From NCBI GenBank assembly GCA_029263095.1, contig JAJCYA010000054.1:1-64000 (forward strand): a stretch of 64,000 nt of DNA, read 5' to 3'. Under the pieces are notes generated by a model that saw only the letters and a list, made by a program, of their open reading frames with translations, was not told the origin of the DNA and did no database searches. Below, piece by piece: positions 24,857-34,094 of the stretch (positions are counted from its first letter, which is position 1; the number at the start of each line of letters is the position of its first letter). The stretch comes from Acidimicrobiia bacterium. GTDB taxonomy: Bacteria; Actinomycetota; Acidimicrobiia; Spongiisociales; UBA11373. The translations under genes and the position numbers were made by a program.

Positions 24857-26049
24857 CTGGCCTCCCGGCGTGCCACGAGCACGCGGTACTCATCGGCCAA
24901 TCGCGCAACTTGTCGATCGATGTCGAATCGATCGATTGCTGTACGCCTGGCCGCATTGGCCATGGCCCGCGCTTGCCGCGGGGATTCGAGGATGCGTTCC
25001 AAGGCGTCGGCCAGCAGCCGACTGCTGTGTGGGGGTACCAGGATCCCCGTGGCACCAGACTCGATGATTTCCGGGGTCCCTCCGACGTTGGTGGCGATCA
25101 CCGGGAGGCCGGCTGTCATTGCTTCGATGACGACGGTGGGAAGCGCTTCGGCGTGGGATGGATGCACGAAGACATCCGATGCTGCCAGCATCGTGGCGAC
25201 ATCAGATCGTGTTCCGGCGAAGCGCACCGATCCGGCGATGCCGCGTTCGGCCACGTGCTCCTCAAGAGCGCTGCGGTGGGGTCCGTCGCCAACGATGAGG
25301 TAGGTGAGGTCGGGGTGACGTCGCAGCAGGAACGGCAGAGCGTCGAGCATGTCATCGATTCCCTTGGCTTGGCGCAGAACCGCGACGGTGGCGACTACTA
25401 CCGCGTCACGTGCGATTCCGAGCTGCTTCCGGACCTCGGATCGGGCGGAGGGCCGTTCCCGCGCGAATTCAGTGAGATCGATGCCGTTGTGGATCGTCAT
25501 CGTCTTCGATTTGTGGAGACCGGCTCGCGCCAGGACGTGAGTGCGGGCACTCTCGGAGACGGCAATCACCCGTTGCGCTCGGTGGCGCAGTGTCCAGGCC
25601 ATGATCCTGAACCGGGCTGAATCCCGGCTGAAGCGGCGCGGCCGATCGAGCGTGTGGATGGTCGATATGGACGGGATGCCGAGACGGTGGGCCGCGATGC
25701 TGCCAAGGATGCTGGAGAATTCGAGTTGCGTGTGTACGACGTCGGGCATCGCGCTCTCGATGGCCTGCGTCACTCGGGCCAAGGCCCCGCGCTCTCGCAG
25801 TCGCTGGATTCCGATCGTGTCAACCGTCACGCCGGCACCCCGCAGTGAGTCCGCGACGAGGTTGCCGTGGCGCTCCTGGATGGCGACCACGGTTGGAACC
25901 ACTCGGTGCTGACGAAGGCGCGGGAGTAGGTCGACCATTAGCCGCTCAGCACCACCCGGGCCGAGGGAGTCGATGAGGAAGAGGACTCGGGTGTCGCTCC
26001 GCGGCTCCTCTTGTGGGGCGATGCGGAGTCGGCGGGTGGGGGCGGTCAT
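24853..26049 (-). CDS. Family 4 glycosyltransferase
   Basis: The protein begins at the ATG at 26049 (398 residues); the longer open frame is a shadow of the flippase gene. GT-B landmarks are FLIDSLGPGGAERLMVDLLP at the acceptor end, IHNGIDLTEFARERP in the linker, VATVAVLRQAKGIDDMLDAL and the EALPTVVIEAMTAGLPVIAT donor site with the paired Glu residues. It is a second retaining glycosyltransferase of the same pathway. The start overlaps the flippase stop (ATGA). Confidence 0.9.
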   Translation of the reverse strand: MTAPTRRLRIAPQEEPRSDTRVLFLIDSLGPGGAERLMVDLLPRLRQHRVVPTVVAIQERHGNLVADSLRGAGVTVDTIGIQRLRERGALARVTQAIESAMPDVVHTQLEFSSILGSIAAHRLGIPSISTIHTLDRPRRFSRDSARFRIMAWTLRHRAQRVIAVSESARTHVLARAGLHKSKTMTIHNGIDLTEFARERPSARSEVRKQLGIARDAVVVATVAVLRQAKGIDDMLDALPFLLRRHPDLTYLIVGDGPHRSALEEHVAERGIAGSVRFAGTRSDVATMLAASDVFVHPSHAEALPTVVIEAMTAGLPVIATNVGGTPEIIESGATGILVPPHSSRLLADALERILESPRQARAMANAARRTAIDRFDIDRQVARLADEYRVLVARREAR

Positions 26050-27515
26050 GTTCGCGCTCCGCGAGCGAGTCCCGTCCAGCCGAGGACCCTCCGCATTGCG
26101 GGGCGATCCAAATGCCACAGCGCCAGTGAGTACGCAGCTGCCCCGGAGACGACGCCGATCACGAGCGAGGTGAGGGTTCCGAGATCGGCTGTGATCCGCA
26201 TGCTCGACGCTGCTGCGGCCGCGAGAACGACCCCGGCTCCGAACGAGGGGGCAAGCTGGCGCCCCACGTCGCGAAACGAGATCCCAACCATGACCCGTGC
26301 CACGAGCAGGCGCACGGTCGAGTCGACCACGGCGACAGCGGCGTGCGCCCAGGCGACGCCTATGACGCCGAAGCGAGCACCGTACGTCAATGCTGGAATG
26401 AGGACGAAGAGTTCGGCGATCGCGAGTTTGGCGAGTACATCGGTTCGTCCGAGCGCCTTGTAGACGTCGCCGGCATTGACTCCAATAGAAGCGATGAGCG
26501 AGAAGAGGGCCATTACCTGGAGCACCGGCACGACGTCCGCCCACTGGTCGCCGAAGAGGAGACTGACGGCCGGCTCGGCCGTGACGAACAGACCGACCCC
26601 GAGCGGGACGATGGCGATCTGGGTGTACCTGATGGTGGCGAGAAAGCCGCGCCGGAGGGCTTCTATGTCGTCCTGGAGGCGGCTGAAGACTGGGAAGATG
26701 GCTTGTGCCAACACCCTCCACACCGATTGTATGAGCAGCTCGGGGAGCCGGTAGGCCAGTGTGTATACCCCAAGAGCGGCATCGCCGAGCATGCGGCCGA
26801 CCACCACATAGTCGAGGTTGGCCCAGATGGCGTACTGGATGTCGGTGACTAGGAGCGGGACTCCGAACCGCGCCAAGGGCCGCAGAAGGCGTCGCTCGAA
26901 GCGGAAAGTCGGGCGCCACGGGAGCACGACCCACGAGAGCACGACCGCAGCTATCACGCCTGCCAGTTGGCCCCACACGAGAGCCCACACGCCGAATCCG
27001 GTAGCCGCCGTAGCTATCGCGACTGTGCCCTTGACAAGCGATCTGCCGATATCGGGGACCAGCTTGCGCCGAAAGTCGAGGTTGCGCTTCATCAAGACGA
27101 CGTGCATCGACCCGAGCGACTCGAGCACGAATGTGAAGCTGAGAACGCGCAGCAAAGGGGTGACGAGTGGCTCGCGAAAGAAGGATGCCACGAACGGGGC
27201 GCCAAGGATCGTGATCGTCGTGAGAATGGCACCGATCGCGAGGTTGAGCACGAACACCGTCTGGGCCGATTCCTCGACGTCGTGACGCCGCTGGATCACC
27301 GCGGCACCCAGTCCGAGATCCTTGAGTACGGCCAGATAGGCGATCGCGAGAGTGGCGAACCCAACTATTCCGAATTCCTCGGGACTGAGCAGCCGAGCGA
27401 GGATCGCCATTGTTACCAGTACGAGCACCTTGCCCGATGCAAAGGATGCGTAGTTCCAGGCGACGGCTCGAGCAGCGGTCGTGCTGAGGTCCTCGCGGGT
27501 TGGTGTGGCGGTCAT
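26046..27515 (-). CDS. Wzx-type oligosaccharide flippase (MOP superfamily)
   Basis: The 489-residue protein has about 12-14 membrane segments with the polysaccharide-transporter pattern, including SPEEFGIVGFATLAIAYLAV, DLGLGAAVIQRRHD and YRLPELLIQSVWRVLAQAIF-like loops. It should move undecaprenyl-linked repeat units across the membrane for polymerisation. It is encoded between the polymerase/ligase and the glycosyltransferases with four-base overlaps, the classic order of a Wzx/Wzy capsule or exopolysaccharide operon. Confidence 0.9.
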   Translation of the reverse strand: MTATPTREDLSTTAARAVAWNYASFASGKVLVLVTMAILARLLSPEEFGIVGFATLAIAYLAVLKDLGLGAAVIQRRHDVEESAQTVFVLNLAIGAILTTITILGAPFVASFFREPLVTPLLRVLSFTFVLESLGSMHVVLMKRNLDFRRKLVPDIGRSLVKGTVAIATAATGFGVWALVWGQLAGVIAAVVLSWVVLPWRPTFRFERRLLRPLARFGVPLLVTDIQYAIWANLDYVVVGRMLGDAALGVYTLAYRLPELLIQSVWRVLAQAIFPVFSRLQDDIEALRRGFLATIRYTQIAIVPLGVGLFVTAEPAVSLLFGDQWADVVPVLQVMALFSLIASIGVNAGDVYKALGRTDVLAKLAIAELFVLIPALTYGARFGVIGVAWAHAAVAVVDSTVRLLVARVMVGISFRDVGRQLAPSFGAGVVLAAAAASSMRITADLGTLTSLVIGVVSGAAAYSLALWHLDRPAMRRVLGWTGLARGART

Positions 27516-28960
27516 GGTCGTGTCAGCGTCTCATCCCGGGCGCGATTCTCTGCCCGAGCGATCGACGGGAAGGCCAATGCCATGCCGATCACAAGCCAGG
27601 CGAGGCGGGCGAACGCCATGTGGAGGAAGATCGACGTGATCAGGTATCCGACGAGAGCGGCCCCGATTGCGTGTCCGATCCCATCGGCCCGATGGTCACC
27701 GATTGAACGGAACATGCGCCGACCGGCCGCCAGCGAAGCGAATATCCCCGCTATCACGCCTCCCAACACCAGGAGGCCTGGTATGCCCGTCTCGGCCGCC
27801 GTCTCGAGATAGAGGTTGTGCGCTTCGCGGCCCTTGCTCGTTTGCTCGATTCCGAGGCCGCGGGCGTACTCCGCGGAGCGCGGGAGGAAGTTGCCATACC
27901 CGACGCCGGTCAGTGGTTCGTCCAGAAACATCTGGGTACCGACGGCGACCTCGACCTCGCGGGCTCGAAGCGAGGGGTCGGTGCCGATGTCGACGCCGCC
28001 CAGGTCGGTCAGTGCGACCATCCGGTCGACGTAGCCAGACGGAAGAAGCGGAAGAGAGAGAAGACCGACTGCGGCGACCGCAACGATCGTGGATCGCCTC
28101 GGCGGATGGCGCAGGGCCATCATGCCAACGACGACGACCAGGGCCAAGAGCGCGCCGCGAGAAAACGTGATGATGATCACCGCCGCGCTCATTGCAGCAG
28201 CAGCAGCAGCCGTCCACCGCGCTATGAGCGACGTCTCATCATGGAATCGATCGATCGCCAATGGGAAAAGGATCACCAGCCATTGCGCGTAGAAGTTGGG
28301 GTCGCCGATCGGTCCCGAGATGCGAATCTCGTCGGTCGTACCTACAACATGCTGCAGCTCTGACTGGGCGAATCCGCCAAAGGAGGAGCCGTAGGCGTCG
28401 GTGAGGAACTGGAAGATCGACAACGCCGTAAGGAACAATCCACCCCCGAGAAGGACCCATACGACGCGTCGGAGCGCCGCCGATGACTGGAGAAGGACGC
28501 CGATCACAACGGCGATGGCGCCATCCTTGGTGAGACTCACAACGGCCGTGAACCCGGAGTCGAAATCTCGAGCCGAGAGCAGGCTGACGACGGCAACGGC
28601 AGTGAGCGCGACCACAGCCAGAAGTGCCCGACCTCCTCCCTTTGGCCGCTCGCCGGTGCGGATGGTGCGGGCCACCAGGGCGAGGGCGATGAGCGCCAGC
28701 AGCGGAGTGAACGTGGAGGGAGCGCCGTGAAAGTCGGTTGCGACGCCCGAGAGGCGCAGGATGGCAAAGGCCGCGATGGCGAGCGCTCCGAGCATTGGAT
28801 CCTCGACGATGCCGATCACTCCGATCACGACGATGAGGCCGGCGACGGCAACGACCGGGTCGACAAGCACCGCGACGGAGACTCCGACGACGGTGACGAG
28901 GCCGACGCCAATCATGAAGACGAGGTCGGCGCCCCGACCGAGCCGAACGGCGGTGGTCAT
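27512..28960 (-). CDS. O-antigen ligase / Wzy-like polymerase membrane protein
   Basis: The 482-residue protein has roughly ten to twelve membrane segments and the Wzy_C-type periplasmic loop ending FLDEPLTGVGYGNFLPRSAEYARG followed by GREAHNLYLETAAETGIPG. The GxGxGNF and HNxYLExxxETG motifs are typical of WaaL/Wzy proteins. It is likely to polymerise repeat units delivered by the adjacent flippase. Start and stop overlap the Wzz-like and flippase genes. Confidence 0.88.
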   Translation of the reverse strand: MTTAVRLGRGADLVFMIGVGLVTVVGVSVAVLVDPVVAVAGLIVVIGVIGIVEDPMLGALAIAAFAILRLSGVATDFHGAPSTFTPLLALIALALVARTIRTGERPKGGGRALLAVVALTAVAVVSLLSARDFDSGFTAVVSLTKDGAIAVVIGVLLQSSAALRRVVWVLLGGGLFLTALSIFQFLTDAYGSSFGGFAQSELQHVVGTTDEIRISGPIGDPNFYAQWLVILFPLAIDRFHDETSLIARWTAAAAAAMSAAVIIITFSRGALLALVVVVGMMALRHPPRRSTIVAVAAVGLLSLPLLPSGYVDRMVALTDLGGVDIGTDPSLRAREVEVAVGTQMFLDEPLTGVGYGNFLPRSAEYARGLGIEQTSKGREAHNLYLETAAETGIPGLLVLGGVIAGIFASLAAGRRMFRSIGDHRADGIGHAIGAALVGYLITSIFLHMAFARLAWLVIGMALAFPSIARAENRARDETLTRP

Positions 28961-29640
28961 CCCACCCTCTCGAAGCGGTCGTGCTCCTTAATGGGGGTCA
29001 CCGTCGGTCCGTATGCGTCTAGCCGGTTGCTCATCGCCCGCCTCGCTCGAGCGATCCATGCCGAACGGAGCAGTGCTGCCCCCATGCCCACCATCAGCCC
29101 AATCGCTACCGCGATCACAAGCATCTGGCCGAGACCCGGGTTGGCAGCTTCGGTGGGGACGGTCGCCAGATCGAGCCCCTCGACGTCATAGATCTGGTAC
29201 AGCTCTACGAAGCGGGACCCACCGATCTCACCGATGGCTGATGCGAGAGCTGCCGCGATCTCGGGGTCGGGACCCGTGACGGCCGTCTCCATGACGTTCG
29301 CCTCGGGGACGACGATCGCCTCGACGGAATACGATTCGGCGAGTTCCGGAGCGAGGTCGAGAGTCGAGAGAGCCTCCGACCGGACTGCGTCGCTCTTGGC
29401 GATTTCGGTAAGGGTGCTCATGATCGACCGACTTCGAGTCGAGTCGAGCGTGTCGACGCCGCGTGCCACATCGTCGGGGTCGATACCGGTTCCGGGCGAG
29501 ACAACATATGAAGCTCTCGCCTCGTAGACCGGCACCGCGGCTCGATCGAGCGCTACAGCGACAGTTCCCGCGATGAGGGCACCGATGACGAGCAGGTGCC
29601 AACCCGTGCGAAGCGCTGCAAGAGTCGCCTTCAGATCCAC
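28957..29640 (-). CDS. Wzz-like chain-length determinant
   Basis: The GTG at 29640 is preceded by a GAGGAGG ribosome site that includes the upstream gene's stop, so I place the start there (227 residues) rather than at the longer open frame. A membrane segment near residues 15-38 follows VDLKATLAALRTGW, then an extracellular domain with PVYEARASYVVSPGTG, and a second membrane segment lies near residues 172-197 (LGQMLVIAVAIGLMVGMGAA). This two-helix topology is that of polysaccharide co-polymerases. No tyrosine-kinase domain is attached. Confidence 0.82.
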   Translation of the reverse strand: MDLKATLAALRTGWHLLVIGALIAGTVAVALDRAAVPVYEARASYVVSPGTGIDPDDVARGVDTLDSTRSRSIMSTLTEIAKSDAVRSEALSTLDLAPELAESYSVEAIVVPEANVMETAVTGPDPEIAAALASAIGEIGGSRFVELYQIYDVEGLDLATVPTEAANPGLGQMLVIAVAIGLMVGMGAALLRSAWIARARRAMSNRLDAYGPTVTPIKEHDRFERVG

Positions 29641-29650
29641 CGGAGCCTCC

Positions 29651-30340
29651 TCACTTGGCGCCTCGCCGGGTGAGTACCGCAGGGATGGTGCGGAGCAGAA
29701 TCTGGATGTCGAGCAAAAGGGAACGGCGTTGGACGTATGCGATGTCGAGCCGAGTCCTGTCCTCCATGTTGGACAGACCCCGCCCATACAACTGCCACAG
29801 ACCCGTGATGCCGGGCTTGACGTCGAGACGTTCGGTCTGCCACAAGATGTATGCGTCCGCCATGAAGTCGGTCGGACGTGGTCCGACGAGGCTGAGCCGT
29901 CCGGCCAGCACGTCCCACAGCTGCGGAAGCTCGTCGAGGCTTGTCTTGCGAAGGATCCGACCTGGGCGGGTGATGCGCGGGTCGTTGGTGATCTTGAAAT
30001 CTGGAAGTTCGAGCTCGTTCAGGTGTTCTAGTTCAGCCTTCATTTGGTCGGCGTTTGCGATCATGGTGCGGAACTTGTGCATCTTGATCTCGGCTCCGTG
30101 GAGACCAGCTCTGCGTTGCGAGTAGATAACCGGCGCCGACGGATCGTCCAGCTTGATCAGCACCGCACAGATTGCGACGACAAGGATCCAGACCGGAGCG
30201 GTCACCACTACCAGCGCGAGATCGAATGCCCGCTTGGCCACGTCATAGGTGCGCCCGGTGACGATTCGGTGTTCCGGCTTCCGCTGGTCTACCCAGTCAT
30301 GCCCCGACCACAGTGCCGGGCGGATCGCTGGTGTCGTCAT
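29651..30340 (-). CDS. Undecaprenyl-phosphate sugar-1-phosphate transferase
   Basis: The 229-residue protein is a short WbaP/WcaJ-type initiating transferase. It has one membrane hairpin at about residues 39-62 and the catalytic domain KMHKFRTMIANAD, LRKTSLDELPQLWDVLAG and GRLSLVGPRPTDFM, ending KPGITGLWQLYGRG. It loads the first sugar phosphate onto undecaprenyl phosphate on the cytoplasmic face, starting repeat-unit synthesis. Its start overlaps the GGDEF-like gene stop. Confidence 0.93.
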   Translation of the reverse strand: MTTPAIRPALWSGHDWVDQRKPEHRIVTGRTYDVAKRAFDLALVVVTAPVWILVVAICAVLIKLDDPSAPVIYSQRRAGLHGAEIKMHKFRTMIANADQMKAELEHLNELELPDFKITNDPRITRPGRILRKTSLDELPQLWDVLAGRLSLVGPRPTDFMADAYILWQTERLDVKPGITGLWQLYGRGLSNMEDRTRLDIAYVQRRSLLLDIQILLRTIPAVLTRRGAK

Positions 30341-31194
30341 CCGGCGTCTCCTTGTCTCACGGCGCGCAGATGGGGCTCGGTCTCGGTCTCGAGCTCAGAC
30401 TCGGCATGGCTTACGAGCGCCTCAAAACCGATCCCATCAGCGGGGAAGGCTGCCGTCCCCGCTCGCGTCTCGATCCCAGTCCGGTCTACGGCGTCCAGGA
30501 TGCGACGGACGAGGAGCTCGGTACCCTCGTTGTCCGTCTCGGGGCTGAGGACTATGAGTCGGCCGCTGGGGCGGTGTTCAAACAGCAGATCGGATCTACG
30601 CAGCTGGCTGGCGACGGTCCTCGCCAGCGAGCCAAACAGGAATCGGGTACGAACGGATCGATCGACTTCGATAGCCGCACCTTGCAGTGCTGCCTCGATG
30701 CCTTCGGTTGTGGGTACAAGCACGGTGACCGCCAGCGGTCGATCGTGACGCCGCCCCCTGGCGATTTCGGTGTGAATCTCATTGGCAGCGGTCGGCCCCT
30801 CCAAGTCGAGGGCAGGTGAGTCACCGAAAGCGGCGGTGGCGAGAAGATCGTCGATCCCATCCAGGCCGGCGGCGACTCGTCGACCGAGCCAGGCAGCCAG
30901 GACGACAAATGTGAGTTCCGTCATCGCGAGATGCACACCCCTCGAACCAAGGAAGCCGGCTTCGAATAGCGCTGAGTAGCCGACGAGCGATCCGGCTGCG
31001 GCGAGCGGGAGTGCCAATGCGGACCCCCTCCGCAGACCGGGGGTCAGGAGGGGGAGCGTGATCCCGGCGAGTGCGATGACATAGGCGTGGCCGGCGATGG
31101 CAACGTCGCCTGTACCCACCCCGAGTCGATCGAGGGTGATGGCCGTCATGAACAATGCCAGCGCGGCGATGATTGGGCGCCGTACCTGCGTCAC
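30337..31194 (-). CDS. Membrane protein with degenerate GGDEF-like domain heading the polysaccharide operon
   Basis: A GTG at 31194 with an AGGAG site eight bases upstream gives 285 residues. Residues 1-110 contain four to five membrane segments. The rest resembles a diguanylate cyclase: RPLAVTVLVP strand, RTVASQLRRSDLLFEHRPSG, then RAGTAAFPADGIGFEALVSHAESELE. The residues where GG(D/E)EF should be read PSGRL, so cyclase activity is unlikely; it could sense c-di-GMP or simply be a structural relic. As first gene of the operon it may gate exopolysaccharide output. Confidence 0.65.
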   Translation of the reverse strand: MTQVRRPIIAALALFMTAITLDRLGVGTGDVAIAGHAYVIALAGITLPLLTPGLRRGSALALPLAAAGSLVGYSALFEAGFLGSRGVHLAMTELTFVVLAAWLGRRVAAGLDGIDDLLATAAFGDSPALDLEGPTAANEIHTEIARGRRHDRPLAVTVLVPTTEGIEAALQGAAIEVDRSVRTRFLFGSLARTVASQLRRSDLLFEHRPSGRLIVLSPETDNEGTELLVRRILDAVDRTGIETRAGTAAFPADGIGFEALVSHAESELETETEPHLRAVRQGDAG

Positions 31195-31361
31195 TTGTGT
31201 TCTCCTACTGTCATTTCGTGGGCGATCCCATCCCGGAGGATTCTGCCACGGAGAGTGGTCAGAATAGAGGACTAGTCCCCGATAGTCAACACTCTCTGTG
31301 GTCAAGTATCGGCGGAACGACGCCCGCCTGAAGCGTCAAGGCTGGGGGTACCATCGCCGTC

Positions 31362-32441
31362 GTGACAACAGTGGAAGCGGTCAGGCACGCTATCGACGGA
31401 ATCGCTCCCCTTGGCAAGGCTGCCGGCTGGGATCAGGTGGGGCTTCAGATCGGTGATCCCGATCGTGAGGTGTCTCGCGTGGCGGTCTGTCACGAAGTGA
31501 CCACGGAGGTGCTGGAGAAGGTCGTGGGCGTTGGGATCGACCTGCTCGTCTCGTATCACCCGTTGCTCTTTCGTCCGACCACTCGGTTGGTGGCGGGACG
31601 CGGTCCGGCCGGTCGGGCGTTCGTTCTGGCAGGTGAGGGAGTGTCGCTTTTGGTGGTGCACACGGCCTTCGATGTGAGTTCCGGCGGTACCGCCGACGCC
31701 CTGGCAGACGCACTCGACCTGACGGAGACGAGACCTTTCGATCCCGTCTGGGGCTCCGGCGCCGTCAAGATCGTCACGTTTGCTCCCGACGCAGCAGTCG
31801 CCGCGATCACCGAGGCAATGGCCGCCGCAGGGGCGGGAAACGTTGGCGCCTACTCACGTTGCTCATTCCAGGTTCGTGGGGAGGGCACCTTCGTTCCGGG
31901 CTCGGCCTCCGCTCCATTCCTCGGAGAGGTGGGTGAGCAATCGGTCGCGTCGGAAGCTCGCATCGAGATGGTTGCTCCCCAATCTCTTGTGGGAGGGGTC
32001 GTTGCCGCTCTGACCGCTGTCCATCCCTATGAGGAGCCCGCCTTCGATGTCTACGAGCGCCGCGGGAATGCCGGGTTCCTCGGCAGGTTCGGCAGCTTTG
32101 GAGGATCATTCGAAGCTCTTGTCGGCGTTGTTGGGGAGCGACTCGGAGGTTCGATTCGGCTGAGTGGACGGCCGGAAGCGGACCGGCTGACGGTCGGCGT
32201 CGTACCCGGCTCGGGTGCCTCGTCTATCCGGAGCGCCGCCGAGATCGGTGCGGATGTGTTGGTGACCGGCGACATCAAGCACCATGAAGCACGGTCTGCG
32301 GCAGAGTTGGGCGTCGCCATCATCGACCCCGGCCATGCTGCCACCGAGAGACCCGGCGTCGAGAGGCTGTACGCTGCCGTCGCCGCGGTGATCGATGATG
32401 CGGTCGATCTCACCGGCGTCGATGCCGATCCCTGGGCTTGA
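31362..32441 (+). CDS. Nif3-like (DUF34) dinuclear metal-centre protein with YqfO-type insert
   Basis: The 359-residue protein has the Nif3 halves with metal-binding histidines in SYHPLLFRPTT and VVHTAFDVSSGGTAD at the N-terminus and DIKHHEAR and IDPGHAATERPGVE at the C-terminus. Between them lies the extra PII-like domain typical of Gram-positive members. Function is uncertain; roles as a GTP cyclohydrolase-like or metal-handling protein have been proposed. The following zinc-ribbon and RNase H genes reproduce the Mycobacterium Rv2230c-Rv2229c-Rv2228c order. Confidence 0.9.
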   Translation: MTTVEAVRHAIDGIAPLGKAAGWDQVGLQIGDPDREVSRVAVCHEVTTEVLEKVVGVGIDLLVSYHPLLFRPTTRLVAGRGPAGRAFVLAGEGVSLLVVHTAFDVSSGGTADALADALDLTETRPFDPVWGSGAVKIVTFAPDAAVAAITEAMAAAGAGNVGAYSRCSFQVRGEGTFVPGSASAPFLGEVGEQSVASEARIEMVAPQSLVGGVVAALTAVHPYEEPAFDVYERRGNAGFLGRFGSFGGSFEALVGVVGERLGGSIRLSGRPEADRLTVGVVPGSGASSIRSAAEIGADVLVTGDIKHHEARSAAELGVAIIDPGHAATERPGVERLYAAVAAVIDDAVDLTGVDADPWA

Positions 32442-32443
32442 GA

Positions 32444-33157
32444 ATGGAAGAAATCAGCAGCCTCGAAGACCTCCTGGACCTCCAGGCGCTCGATTCCGGC
32501 ATAGATCGCCTTCTCGATCGACGAACGAATCTCCCCGAACTCGAGGCCTTTAGGGCAGCACACGAAGAACTTGCCGGGTACGAGCAGGAATTGTCACAGT
32601 TGACTGCTCGGATGCGCGAGATCGATCTCGCCTCCGACAAGTCGGATGGGGAACTCAAGCTGGACGAGGCGAAGGCTCATCGAGAGGAGCAGCGTCTCTA
32701 TGCAGGGGGGCTCTCGGCGCGAGATACGGAACACCTGAGGGCCGAGGTCGAGATGTTGCGACGCAGGATCTCACAGCGTGAAGATGAGCTCTTTGCGATC
32801 CTGGAGGAGAAGGACGAGCTCGAGGCGGCGGAGTCGATCCTGGTGGGAGAACGAGACGCCGTGGCGGCCGAGAAGGGTCGGATCGAAGAGGTGGTTTCTA
32901 CCAGCTGGAGCGAGATCGACGCTGAGGTGGCTCGACTCGAGACCCGCAAGTCCGAGATCGTCCCGCTGATCGATCCCGAGCTGATCGAACTGTACGAGGA
33001 GATTCGGCCCCCCAAAGAGGGAGTAGCCGTCGCCCGGCTCGGGGAGGGGGTATGCGGGGGCTGTCATCTGACGCTTTCGGCGGCGGAGCAGGTCCAATCG
33101 GCAAGGCGCTTCCCGCCGCGCTGTATTCACTGTCGTCGCATCCTCGTTCCGCAGTGA
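32444..33157 (+). CDS. Coiled-coil protein with C-terminal C4 zinc ribbon (Rv2229c-like)
   Basis: The ATG at 32444 gives 237 residues. Residues 10-190 are a heptad-rich, highly charged coiled coil. The C-terminus holds the zinc ribbon with two Cys pairs, GVCGGCHLTL and PRCIHCRR. Family members (CT398/HP0958-like) are proposed to bind nucleic acid or assembly partners. It begins two bases after the Nif3 stop and overlaps the RNase H start by four bases, so it is translated with both. Confidence 0.9.
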   Translation: MEEISSLEDLLDLQALDSGIDRLLDRRTNLPELEAFRAAHEELAGYEQELSQLTARMREIDLASDKSDGELKLDEAKAHREEQRLYAGGLSARDTEHLRAEVEMLRRRISQREDELFAILEEKDELEAAESILVGERDAVAAEKGRIEEVVSTSWSEIDAEVARLETRKSEIVPLIDPELIELYEEIRPPKEGVAVARLGEGVCGGCHLTLSAAEQVQSARRFPPRCIHCRRILVPQ

Positions 33158-33561
33158 GCCGCTACACCCTCTACTGCGATGGTGCTTCGCGGGGCAACCC
33201 AGGACCTTCGTCGATCGGCTTCGTGCTGTACGACCCCGATGGTGTGGCGATCGTCGAACTGGGAGGAGTCATAGGGGAGACGACGAACAACGTTGCCGAG
33301 TATCGCGCTCTGATCGCCGGGCTGGAGACCGCGCTGGACCGTGGAGTGCAACGGATCGGAGTGAGGCTCGACAGCATGCTTCTGGTAAAGCAGGTGACTG
33401 GTGAGTACCGGGTGAAGGCGTCGCATCTCAAACCGTTGCAGCGCCAAGCTGTGAAGCTGTTGACGCGATTTGAGGAGGCTTCGATCGAGCACGTACGGCG
33501 CGAACGCAACACCGTCGCCGATGCCCTGGCGAATGAAGCGCTCGACGAGGCGGCGACGTGA
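33154..33561 (+). CDS. Ribonuclease HI family protein
   Basis: The GTG at 33154 overlaps the zinc-ribbon stop (GTGA) and gives 135 residues. The catalytic carboxylates are D9 (YCDGASRGNPG), E49 (TNNVAEYRAL), D73 (VRLDSMLL) and D123 (RNTVADALANEAL). It should cut the RNA strand of RNA-DNA hybrids. In M. tuberculosis the equivalent gene is fused to a CobC-like phosphatase; here that second domain is absent and the gene is stand-alone. Confidence 0.92.
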   Translation: MSRYTLYCDGASRGNPGPSSIGFVLYDPDGVAIVELGGVIGETTNNVAEYRALIAGLETALDRGVQRIGVRLDSMLLVKQVTGEYRVKASHLKPLQRQAVKLLTRFEEASIEHVRRERNTVADALANEALDEAAT

Positions 33562-34094
33562 TCCTTTGGCACCTCGGGGCGACGGTTCTCATCGTGCGGT
33601 ACGTCTTCCGCGACCCGGACATGGATCTTCGGTGGGTTTTGGCAGGATCGATTCTTCCCGACGTGATCGACAAGCCGATTGGGTCCCTGTTGTTCCACGA
33701 CACCTTTGGGACCCATCGACTCTTTGCGCACAGCATCGTGTTCCCGATGGCTGCATTTGGGATTGCTCTGATCGCGACCAAGCGGGGAACAGGACTGCGG
33801 CGCGGTTTGATCGGTCTGACAATCGGACTATTCGTGCACCTACTTCTGGACGCGGCTTGGGCGACGCCGGAGGCGTTCTGGTGGCCGTTCTTTGGGTGGG
33901 AGTTCCCGAAGGTGCTCGACTCGGACCTGTTTTCGCTGCTGGGTCGGATGTTGTCGGAGCCGTTGGTCTGGGCGGGGGAGGCTGCCGGAGCGGCGTATAT
34001 CGTGTTTCTGTGGCGGCGCTATTTGGCTGAAGCCGGTGCGATGCGACGATTTGTGAGACTCGATGGGCGAGTGGACCTGCCTACGGGCTCCTAG
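33558..34094 (+). CDS. Polytopic membrane protein resembling YdjM/metal-dependent hydrolase family
   Basis: The 178-residue protein has about four membrane segments and a His/Asp pattern (WVLAGSILPDVIDKPIG, THRLFAHSIVFPM, FVHLLLDAAWATPEAFWWPF) shared with the YdjM/DUF457 membrane-bound hydrolase-like proteins. The GTG start overlaps the RNase H stop. The activity of the family is not established, and no partner in the operon explains it. Confidence 0.65.
   Translation: MILWHLGATVLIVRYVFRDPDMDLRWVLAGSILPDVIDKPIGSLLFHDTFGTHRLFAHSIVFPMAAFGIALIATKRGTGLRRGLIGLTIGLFVHLLLDAAWATPEAFWWPFFGWEFPKVLDSDLFSLLGRMLSEPLVWAGEAAGAAYIVFLWRRYLAEAGAMRRFVRLDGRVDLPTGS

Noticed and set aside
24853-26988. A 711-residue protein including the glycosyltransferase
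   Set aside because: The upstream 313 residues are arginine-rich shadow sequence of the flippase gene.
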